In this document: positions 14,247 through 25,200 of the stretch, piece after piece
How the letters are laid out: each line of letters starts with the position of its first letter
Numbering within the stretch: the first letter of the stretch is position 1
Assembly (NCBI GenBank): GCA_963682055.1
Contig: OY821748.1
Coordinates: forward strand, 253,001-317,000
DNA length: 64,000 bases
Direction: 5' to 3'
DNA from: Primula veris
Taxonomy: Eukaryota > Streptophyta > Magnoliopsida > Ericales > Primulaceae
The notes under the pieces: model-generated
The model's database searches: none
What the model was told of the DNA's origin: nothing
Seen by the model: the letters and a program-made list of their open reading frames with translations, nothing else
Translations under genes and position numbers: made by a program

Positions 14247-15263
14247 ATCTTTTTCTTTCTTGAAAAAAACTGTTTTGTTTCAAAACACTTGTTGAGATAA
14301 TACAATTAAGAAAACAAATATGAGTTTACTAGTTCAGTATTAGAAACAATGTATGTGTATGTGTGTGTGTGTGTGTGTGAGAGAGAGAAGAGAGGGGGAT
14401 ATGACACGTGTAACGTTGAGGTGAAGTTTTGTTAGTTAGTAACAATTTCGTGGCTGTTTATTAGACACCCTTCCTATATTAATTATTCTACGTGTCCTTT
14501 TCTTCCTTTTTATAGCCATTACAAATCTTTGACTAAGTTTCCCAACTTATTTCTTTTCATGATTCATCCATCCCTTTCAATTTTCAATTTATATGTCCTC
14601 ATTATAAAATATTTAAAAAAATTCATTTCCCTAAATTTAGTTATATCTTCAAAACCGTTCAAATTTATACGTGGTTTCGTATAGAACTTATAAAGTGGGA
14701 TGAAGAGAGTATTAGTATTCATTTTTTTATTTATTTAAGCCAGCTTATTACATGCACGTTGTATATTAGTAATATTCAGCACTTTATCTTTTCTGGATAT
14801 TATTTAGGAGGATGATATGGGGAGGTAATGTTATAAAAAGGCGTGATGCTGAATTTAGACGAAATTAGCCGGTTAGCGTCTAACCATTGCTTATGCGACG
14901 TATAATTTGCGTATAGGCAGACCTTTTAAAACACTGTATGGAGGCAACGCCTTAGTTCTAAGTCCTATCTTAATTCAATAAAAAAAAAAAATGAATCAAA
15001 AAATCATTTTCGAGATGTGTATTTTAGCCGTAAATATTAGCCGCGATAGCGCTTTGGTCCTCCCTTTTCTCTTCTCTAGTAATGCAACTAATCAACGAAC
15101 TGCTAATTGGTGTACACTGTATCAGCATTCCCAAAACTGTAGTATTAACTGGTATCGTAAAATTTCAATTTTTGCGTACTGGTCATTGAATTTTAGTTTA
15201 TTTGGGTGTACAAAAATATTTAAAAAGGCTCAGGAGAAATTGATGTAAACTAGTGATTACGGG
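14247..15263. promoter_or_regulatory. OEP16-2 upstream region with (AC/AG) microsatellite
   Basis: This is the 5' flank of OEP16-2, read on the minus strand. A GT/GA-type microsatellite at about 14349-14395 becomes CT-rich then CA-rich on the coding strand, typical of a plant 5' UTR or core promoter. I cannot place a TATA box with confidence. An ORF at 14991-15248 has no recognisable features. The satellite array starts at the right end. Confidence 0.4.
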
Positions 15264-16044
15264 TAATGTTTTTATTGATATTTTACATTGTCATTAGCAT
15301 TCTTGAATTTATGGTTTATAATACACGGTTTTACCGTTTTTCGTTTTTGTACTTTTCTCCATGATTTTATTTTCATACGTTTTAATTGATATTTTACATT
15401 CCTTATCTTTTTTGAATTTATGGCCTATAGTACACGATTTTACCGTTTTTTATTTTTGTCTTTTTTGCATGATTTTGTGGTATATAGCATACGATTTTAT
15501 TAAGATTTTTCATTGTCCTTATCATTCTTAAATTTATGGCCTATAATAATACACGGTTTTATCATTTTTTTGTTTTTGTCATTGTTTGCATAATTTTGTT
15601 ATCACATGATTTTATTGATATTTTACATTGTTTTTGACATTCTTGGATTTATGGCCTATAGTACACGGTTTTACCGTTTTTCGTTTTTGCCATTTTTTCA
15701 TGATTTCGTGGCCTATAAACACACGTTTTTATTGATATTTTACATTATCCTTAACATTCTTTAATTTATGGCCTATAGTACACGGTTTTAACGTTTTTCG
15801 TTTTTGCCATTTTTTGCATGATTTTGTAGTTTATAGCACACACTTTTATTGACATTTTACATTGTCCTTAGTATTTTTGGATTTATGGCCTATAGTACAC
15901 GGTTTTACCGTTTTTCATTTTTGTCCCCTTTTCCATGATTTTATTGTCACACACTTTTATTGAGATTTTACATTGTCCTTAGCATTCTTGTATTTATGGC
16001 CTATAGTAAACGATTTTATCGTTTTTTGTTTTTACCGTTTTTGC

Positions 16045-18350
16045 ATGATTTTGTAGCCTGTAACACGCGTTTTTATTGATATTTTTCATTCTTCTTAGCA
16101 TTCTTGGATTTATGGTCTATAATAAACGCTTTTACCGTTTTTTGTTTTTGCCATTTTTTACATTATTTTGTGATGCATATCACACGCTTTTATTGAGATT
16201 TTACATTGTGTTTGACATTATTGGATTTATGGGTTATAGTGCACCGTTTTTCGTTTTTTGGCATTTTTTCATTATTTTGTGGCTAGCACACGCTTTTATT
16301 GAGATTTTACATTGTGTTTGACATTATTGGATTTATGGGTTATAGTGTACCATTTTTCGTTTTTGGCATTTTTTTCATGATTTTGTGGCTAGCACACGCT
16401 TTTATTGAGATTTTACATTGTCATTTTATTTCTTACATTTATTGCTTAATTTTTAATGTTTTTCGTTTTTGCTATTTTTCCAATGATTTTGTGGCTTATA
16501 GTACACGCTTTTATTGAGATTTTATATTGTTATTTTATTTCTTGAATTTATGCCTTACAGTACACAGTTTTGAATGTTTTTCGTTTCTGCCATTTTTTCA
16601 ATAATTTTGTAGCATATAGCACACGCTTTTATTGAGATTTTACATTGTCATTTTTTTTTTCTTAAATTTATGGCATATAGTACACAGTTTTACCTTTTTT
16701 TATTTTTTGTCTTTTTTGCATGATTTTGTGACTTATAGCACACGTTTTTGTTGAGATTTTACATTGTCTTTGATATTCTTGGATTTATGGCCTATATGTA
16801 CACGGTTTTACCGGTTTTCGTTTTTATCTTTTTTGCATGATTTTGTGGTCTAGCACACGTTTTAATTGAGATTTTACATTGTTTTTTACATTCTTGGATT
16901 TATGGCCTAGTACACGGTTTTACCGTTTTCCGTTTTTGATTTTTTTTTTCATGATTTTGTGGCCTATAACACATGCTTTTATTGAGATTTTTCATTCTAT
17001 TTAGCATTCTTGGATTTATGACCTATAGTACACGGTTTTACCGTTTTTCGTTTTTTCCCCTTTTTCATGATTTTGTGGAACATAGCACACGTTTTTATTG
17101 AGATTTTGCTTTATATTTAGCATTCTATGACCTATAGTATACGGTTTTACCGTTTTTTGTTTTTGTCTTTTTTTGCATTATTTTGTGGTAGCACACGCTT
17201 TTATTGAGATTTTTCATTGTCTTTGACATTATTGGATTTATGGCTTATAGTACACAATTTTACCGTTTACGTTTTTGTCATTTTTTTTAGGATCTTGTGG
17301 CTTATAACACACTCTTTTATTGAGATTTTACGTTGTTATTTTATTTCTTGGATTTATAGCTTATAGTACACGCTTTTTAATGTTTTTCTGTTTCTGTCCT
17401 TTTTTCAATGATTTTGTGGCTTATAGCACACGCTTTTATCGAGATTTTACATTATCATTTTATTTCTTAGATTTATAGTTTATAATACACAGTTTTTAAC
17501 GTCTTTCGTTTCTGCCCTTTTTTCAATTATTTTGTGGCCTATAACACACGATTTAATTAATAATTTACATTATCATTTTTTTTTTCTTGAATTTATGACC
17601 TATAGTACACGATTTTTGATGCTTTTCCCTTTATGCTTTTTTTTCAATGATTTTGTGGCATATAGCACACGCTTTTATCGAGATTTCACATTATCATTTT
17701 ATTTATTGGATTTATAGTTAATACACGGTTTTTAATGTGTTTCGTTTCTGCCATTTTTCAATTATTTTGTGGACGCATCCTTTAATTAATATTTTACATT
17801 GTCATTTTTTTCTTGGATTTATGACCTATAATACATGGTTTTACCGTTTTTCGTTTTTGCCTTTTTTGCATGATTTTGTTGCCTATAGCACACACTTTTT
17901 TTGAAATTTTTCATTCTTCTTAGCATTCTTGGATTTATGGCCTATAGTACACGGTTTTACCGTTTTCCGTTTTTGCCTTTTTTTGCATGATTTTGTGGTT
18001 TATAGCACACAATTTTATTGATATTTTACACTGGCTTTGACTTTATTGGATTTATGGCCTATAATACACGGTTTGACCGTTTTTCGTTTTTGCCCATTTT
18101 TCATGATTTTTTGGCTATACGCTTTTATTCATATTTTACATTGTCCTTAACATTATTGGATTTATGATCTATAATAAACGGTTTTAACGTTTTTCCTATT
18201 TGCCCATTTTAACTGATTTTGTGGCATATACCATATGCTTTTATTGAAAATTTTCATTCTGCTTAGCATTATGAGATTTATGACATATAGTATACGGTTT
18301 TACGGTTTTTCGTTTTTACCCTTTTTTGCATGATTTTATGGTCTATAACA
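16045..18350 (+). repeat. Higher-order duplication within the satellite, copy 1
   Basis: This block of about 20 monomers recurs almost unchanged at about 18430-20850. Long stretches look identical by eye, for example 17532-17717 against 20032-20217. The left edge is blurred because it lies inside a monomer. The high identity shows recent amplification. Confidence 0.8.
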
Positions 18351-18429
18351 CACGCTTTTATTGAGATTTTACATTATCCTTAACATTTTTTAATTTATGG
18401 CCTATAGTACACGTTTTTCGTTTTTATCA

Positions 18430-20850
18430 TTTTTTGCATGATTTTGTAGCCGTTTTTATTGATATTTTTCATTCTTCTTAGCATTCTTGGATTTATGGTC
18501 TATAATACACGCTTTTACCGTTTTTTGTTTTTGCCATTTTTTACATTATTTTGTGATGCATATCACACGCTTTTATTGAGATTTTACATTGTGTTTGACA
18601 TTATTGGATTTATGGCTTATAGTGCATCGTTTTTCGTTTTTTTGGCATTTTTTCATTATTTTGTGGCTAGCACACGCTTTTATTGAGATTTTACATTGTG
18701 TTTGACATTATTGGATTTATGGGTTATAGTGCACCATTTTTCGTTTTTGGCATTTTTTCATGATTTTGTGGCTAACACACGCTTTTATTGAGATTTTACA
18801 TTGTCATTTTATTTCTTACATTTATGGCTTACAATACATGATTTTTAATGTTTTCCGTTTTTGCCATTTTTCCAATGATTTTGTGGCTTATACTATACGC
18901 TTTTATTGAGATTTTATATTGTTATTTTATTTCTTGAATTTATGGCTCACAGTACACAGTTTTGAATGTTTTTCGTTTCTGCCATTTTTTCAATAATTTT
19001 GTAGCCTATATCACACGCTTTTATTAAGATTTTACATTGTCATTTTTTTTTCTTAAATTTATGGCATATAGTACACAGTTTTACCGTTTTTTATTTTTTG
19101 TCTTTTTTGCATGATTTAGCACATGTTTTTGTTGATATTTTACATTGTCTTTGATATTCTTGGATTTATGGCCTATATGTACACGGTTTTACCTGTTTTC
19201 GTTTTTATCTTTTTTGCATGATTTTGTGGTATAGCACACGTTTTAATTGAGATTTTACATTGTTTTTTACATTCTTGGATTTATGGCCTAGTACACGGTT
19301 TTACCGTTTTCCGTTTTTGATTTTTTTTTTCATGATTTTGTGGCCTATAACACACGCTTTTATTGAGATTTTTCATTCTATTTAGCATTCTTGGATTTAT
19401 GACCTATAGTACACGGTTTTACCGTTTTTTGTTTTTTCCCCTTTTTCATGATTTTGTGAAACATAGCACACGTTTCTATTGAGATTTTGCTTTATATTTA
19501 GCATTCTATGACCTATAGTATACGGTTTTACCGTTTTTTGTTTTTGTCTTTTTTTGCATTATTTTGTGGTTTAGCACACGCTTTTATTGAGATTTTTCAT
19601 TGTCTTTGACGTCTTTGGATTTATGGCCTATAGTACACGGTTTTACCGTTTTTTGTTTTTGCGCTTTTTTTCATGACTTTGTGGACTATAACACACTCTT
19701 TTATTGAGATTTTTCATTGTCTTTGACATTATTGGATTTATGGCTTATAGTACACAATTTTACCGTTTTCGTTTTTGTCATTTTTTTTAGGATCTTGTGG
19801 CTTATAACACACTCTTTTATTGAGATTTTACGTTGTTATTTTATTTCTTGGATTTATAGCTTATAGTACACGCTTTTTAATGTTTTTCTGTTTCTGTCCT
19901 TTTTTCAATGATTTTGTGGCTTATAGCACACGCTTTTATCGAGATTTTACATTATCATTTTATTTCTTAGATTTATAGTTTATAATACACAGTTTTTAAC
20001 GTCTTTCGTTTCTGCCCTTTTTTCAATTATTTTGTGGCCTATAACACACGATTTAATTAATAATTTACATTATCATTTTTTTTTTCTTGAATTTATGACC
20101 TATAGTACACGATTTTTGATGCTTTTCCCTTTATGCTTTTTTTTCAATGATTTTGTGGCATATAGCACACGCTTTTATCGAGATTTCACATTATCATTTT
20201 ATTTATTGGATTTATAGTTAATACACGGTTTTTAATGTGTTTCGTTTCTGCCATTTTTCAATTATTTTGTGGACGCATCCTTTAATTAATATTTTACATT
20301 GTCATTTTTTTCTTGGATTTATGACCTATAATACATGGTTTTACCGTTTTTCGTTTTTGCCTTTTTTGCATGATTTTGTTGCCTATAGCACACACTTTTT
20401 TTGAAAATTTTCATTCTTCTTAGCATTCTTGGATTTATGGCCTATAGTACACGGTTTTACCGTTTTCCGTTTTTGCCTTTTTTTGCATGATTTTGTGGTT
20501 TATAGCACACAATTTTATTGATATTTTACATTGTCTTTGACTTTATTGGATTTATTACCTATAATACACGGTTTTACCGTTTTTTGTTTTTGCCCATTTT
20601 TCATGATTTTTTTGCTATACGCTTTTATTCATATTTTACATTGTCCTTAACATTATTGGATTTATGATCTATAATAAACGGTTTTAAAGTTTTTCCTTTT
20701 TGCCCATTTTAACTGATTTTGTGGCATATACCATATGTTTTTATTGAAAATTTTCATTCTGCTCAGCATTATGAGATTTATGACATATAGTATACGGTTT
20801 TACCGTTTTTCGTTTTTACCCTTTTTTGCATGATTTTGTGGTCTATTATA
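18430..20850 (+). repeat. Higher-order duplication within the satellite, copy 2 (one extra monomer)
   Basis: This is the second copy of the block at about 16045-18350. The offset between copies is 2383 bp on the left (16076 against 18459) and 2500 bp on the right (17532 against 20032). The 117-bp change equals one monomer, and the extra unit lies near 19590-19720. Confidence 0.8.
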
Positions 20851-21625
20851 ACACACGCTTTTATTGAAATTTTACATTGACTTTGACATTATTGGATTTA
20901 TGTCTTATAGTACACAGTTTTACCATTTTCATTTTTGTCTTTTTTTCATGATTTTGTGACCTAGCACACACTTTTATTGAGATTTTACATTGTTATTTTA
21001 TTTCTTTGATTTATGGATTATACTACACAGTTTTTAATGTTTTTCGTTTCTGTCATTTTTTCAATGATTTTGTGGCCTACATCATTCGCTTTTATCGAGA
21101 TTTTATATTGTCATTTTATTTATTGGATTTATGGCTTATAATAGACAGTTTTTAATGTGTTTCGTTTTTGCCATTTTTTCAATGATTTTATAGCATATAT
21201 TGATATTTTTCATTATTCTTAGCATTTTTGGATTTATGGCTTATAGTACAAAGTTTTACTGTTTTTCGTTTTTGTCTTTTTTTGTATGATTTAGTGGTGT
21301 ATAGCATATGTTTTTATTGATATTTTACATTGTGTTTGACATTCTTGTATTTATGGCCTACAACAGTACACGGTTTTACCGTTTTTCACTTTTACCATTT
21401 TTTTCATAATTGTGTGGCCTATAACACATGCTTTTATTGAAATTTTACATTGTCGTTATTATTCTTAGATTTATGACCTATATTACACGGTTTTACCGTT
21501 TTTCATTTTTGCCTTTTTTGCATGATTTTATGACTTATTGACATTTCTGAATTTATGGAACACAATTTTACCATTTTTTATTTTTACCTTTGGATTCTTG
21601 CATTTATTGAGATTAACTATTTTTT

Positions 21626-22211
21626 GTTTATATGTTATGGTGTGATGATACTTATTCTTCTCTTCACGCTATTATAAATATGGTTTAGGTGAAAAAACAA
21701 AACAAAAATACACAACATTAACAAACAAGACCCTTGTATTAATGTATTGAAGTATAACATGTTAGGGGTGGTCTTTTTTACCGACTTGTACCAACCGACC
21801 GTTTTTCGAACCGAACCAATCAAGTCGGTACCAAAAGTTTGGTATACCGACATTACGGTACGGTACAACCAAACCAATCTTTGAAACCGGTTGAATGTTG
21901 TCCTTTGTGAAACCAAGGGAAAAAAAAAACCGATCCACGTGTAGCGTAGGCAACCATGCTAGTATTATATGTCTTATTGAATGCTTCTTGTCATTAACCC
22001 ACAGCTAGTTCTGGACTTTAAAATCATAAACCTTTGAAAGTTAAACTTTTGAATTTTTTTTAAAAGAATCAACATATGCAATGGATAATTATCTACAGTA
22101 AACAGAAGGGTTCAACTGAAGAATCTAATCTCTACAAAATTAGCCTTCAAGGACGATAATGTCGCTCGAAAGAACCTCAAAGCAGCCTCTATATAAATTC
22201 TATCCAAAAAT
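21626..22211. other. Spacer with ACCG-rich short repeats and BRWD 3' UTR
   Basis: The stretch at about 21775-21900 is rich in short direct and inverted ACCG/CGGT words, such as ACCGACTTGTACCAACCGAC and its near inverse, and resembles a decayed transposon end. The right part is the 3' UTR of the minus-strand BRWD gene. It includes a 16-bp repeat of the sequence at the stop codon (22148-22163 against 22215-22230). Confidence 0.4.
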
Positions 22212-25200
22212 CTACAAGGACGATAATGTCCTTCTGAACCAGTCTGATAAGCGATCCATCTTCGACGAAAGCTCGACATTTCTACCATAATACGATTCAG
22301 CATTTGATAGCAGCACCGATATATCATGCTTCACTGCCTCTAGGCTTCGATAGTAGTTATTCTCTAACCTAGACAGGATGAGTTCAAGTGATATAGGCAC
22401 AGGAAACCTGAACATAAATAAATGTAACACTTCAAAAATCACAAAATGGACTCGTCAAAGTGAATTTACAAACAATTTCATCCAGACGTGTACATGATCC
22501 TATGTGAGTTAACATACCTGTTAATGAAACTTGTTCTCTGACAAGCTTGTCTTAGTTTTCCAATGCCGTAGCCATCCTGCAATGTTTACATGACAGTTAA
22601 ATCATTTTTTTAACACTGTATTTCACCCGGGTGGGATTTTGCAGAAGCATAAAATTCTAGTAAAATACACGCAGCGTCAACTTTTTAGAGTAGTTTTTAT
22701 TAAAAAAAGAAGGAATATATTAACACAAAATTACCTGATTTTTATCCCCCGATTTCTCTAATTTATCAAGAGAAGACATCAGTTTCTCTCTAATATCAGA
22801 GTCAATATGTGATGGCTCCCATTGAGCCTCAACATCATAAAGTTCCCATGGACTATGCGTAAGCGATTCAGTAGGGTCACTTTTATACTGAACAATGTAT
22901 CTTTCCCAAGGACTATCGGGAAATTCCAAAAATTTTGGTTTCACATTAGTAACTCGACCTTCCCACCAACTCCCATCTTCCCCACTCGGATTTTTCCACC
23001 AAACCTGACATTTATCCCTAAAAGTCCAATTTCTATTAATCGACGCATCATATCGCGTTTTCTCAACAATATAGTCTGGAAAATCGGCCAATTCAGACAG
23101 AGTCAATGAAAAGGATTTTGGAGCTTTAGTGGATGAAGAATCTACAAGCTCGAGGGTCATTTTACAACAGCCCTCTCCAGAACCTGAAAGCCATGAATAC
23201 TCGAGGTCCTTGACAGTGCAAAATTCCACTGCTCTCATATTACGTATTTTCTCCCATGGGCCGGATTCTTTTGATCTAACATGTTTCATGTACTCTTGGT
23301 GACCCTGCAATTAAGTGAATGGTCATTGAGTATCGATTTATTCCTAAAAAACTTTTAACTGGTAAACCGTAAGAAACAAAGAGTGTTCATGTGTTTGTAA
23401 AGTATATTTTCTACATGACTAAAAAAATATAGTACTCCAGTAGTAGTAGTACAACAGAAAAACAACCAAAGTGCCCACATGCTACTACAAACTACCAAGT
23501 GAAAATAATATACTATATCAAAGACATGCAACCAAAGAAATACATGTTAAGATGGGATGAGAACAGTTTTAATACCTTATACGATACATGTTATCCAATT
23601 TGGTACCTTAATTTTCAATTTAGTACCATGCACGATATGAATTTACTCAATTTAGAACCCAAATCGTCAATTCCTTAACAGAAGATGACGTGGCAGTGAC
23701 GTCATCACCACGTATAAATGATTTTACTATTTTACCCTTCAGATAATAAACTATTTTATCCATTTCCTATATAAATATGTACATAAAATGATAATGAAAT
23801 GATCAACGGACTTGTGAATACCTGTCTCAAGTACGCCACATCATCACCTAGTTGAGGTATATATCGCGAGCCATCCTCATGCATTGACAACAATAACCAT
23901 GAGTTTTTCCCTGGTTGATGTGCCTTCCTCTTCTCAGGCACAACCATATCATGACCGTGATAACTGCTTTTCCTATTTCTTGTCGATCGTAACCCACCAT
24001 TAACCTTCAAACCCGATTTTCGACTTTGACATGAATACTCAATATCATCATTTTTCGAAGAAATTTGCACACCCTCGGATAAATTTCTGGATTTCGTGCT
24101 ACATCCCCCAACATCTTCATCATGACTGAGATCCTTCAACCCAGTGGATCGAGTCCGGTGGGTCCCTTTACTTGAAGGTTCGGTCAAAACAACTTTAGCA
24201 TCAAGGTTGTCATTGCTTGCATGACAATTATTATTGTCAAAACCATCGTTGCTAACATGTTGAGTACTACTTTTAGACTTGGACCTTAACCTTCTGTAAA
24301 CAACATTAAACTTCCTATCAACGGTAGTCTCTGAGTTAACGGTGTCTTTACGTTCAGCATTATCTGAGTACAGTCTAGTCGTGCTGTCATGACAAGAAAT
24401 AAACTTTTCTTTCGTATCATCATTTTGAAAACTCTTATTTGACCTTATTTTCAACCTTGTCGAAATTGGAGAAGAGTTGTTTATATTATTATCTGTACCA
24501 GGGACAGGTGATGTGGCAGTATCTTCAACAACCTTGCCGTCCTGTTTTGGTAATTCATTACAACTCTCGAGTCCATTGGCCATATTAATCTTTCTGCTCA
24601 ACTTTAAACGTTTCCGAGTACGAGTTTTTGAACCTCCCCATTTAATCTTCTGGGCACTTAGTTCGAAATGCTTTGCTATCTTATTATGCTTTACCCTTTC
24701 ATTCGTACAATCATCAATTAATAAAACTTGATTGTGACAGAAAATCTCCTCAAGTTCATCGTATCGCTGAGAAGAATTGCCTAACGAGTCTTCAATGTCA
24801 TCCTTTTCACGAGTTGAAAACTTTAGCACTAACTTTTTTTGCTTTCCAGGAAATTTACGAGATTCAGGAAATTCTCCAGAACTATCCATATCCTCGTACT
24901 CATCAACTACTAATTCTTTTCCTTTCGAAATTTGCATTTTTTCTACAGATTCTTCACTAGCAATGAATGATTCCACGGATGCTGACTCACTTTCTGAAGA
25001 ATCGCCAATAGATTCTTCTTCTTCTTCTTCTTCTTCTTCTTCTTCTTCTTCCTCATCTATGGGTTTTGTCGTTCCACTTATTCGTGAAAAGAAGTTTAAA
25101 GCATTTCGAGCAGCAGCTCTCCGAGGTCGCGATGACTTGGACATAGAAGACTTCTTTTTTGAGGTTTTAAGTCTATGTCTAGACTTTTTCTGGCGGTTTG

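Larger units (their letters stand above)
15264..21625 (+). repeat. Satellite-like tandem array, monomer about 116 bp, about 55 copies
   Basis: A head-to-tail array fills the space between two genes. The approximate monomer reads, in pieces, TTTTATTGAGATTTTACATT, GTCCTTAGCATTCTTGGATT, TATGGCCTATAGTACACGGT, TTTACCGTTTTTCGTTTTTG, CCATTTTTTCATGATTTTGT, GGCCTATAGCACACGC. The box GGCCTATAGyACACG occurs twice per monomer about 57-59 bp apart, so the monomer is itself an ancient duplication of a half-unit of about 58 bp. Monomers vary by substitutions and small indels, with T-runs changing most. The plus strand is strongly T-rich throughout. Short ORFs in the array arise by repetition and drift and are not genes. 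Copy number is estimated from length, not counted. Confidence 0.93.

Noticed and set aside
16076..20217. Several ORFs of 60-81 codons in the satellite (16076, 16299, 17532, 18459, 20032)
   Set aside because: They are repeats of satellite monomers read through, rich in Phe from T-runs, and differ in frame from monomer to monomer. They have no gene features.
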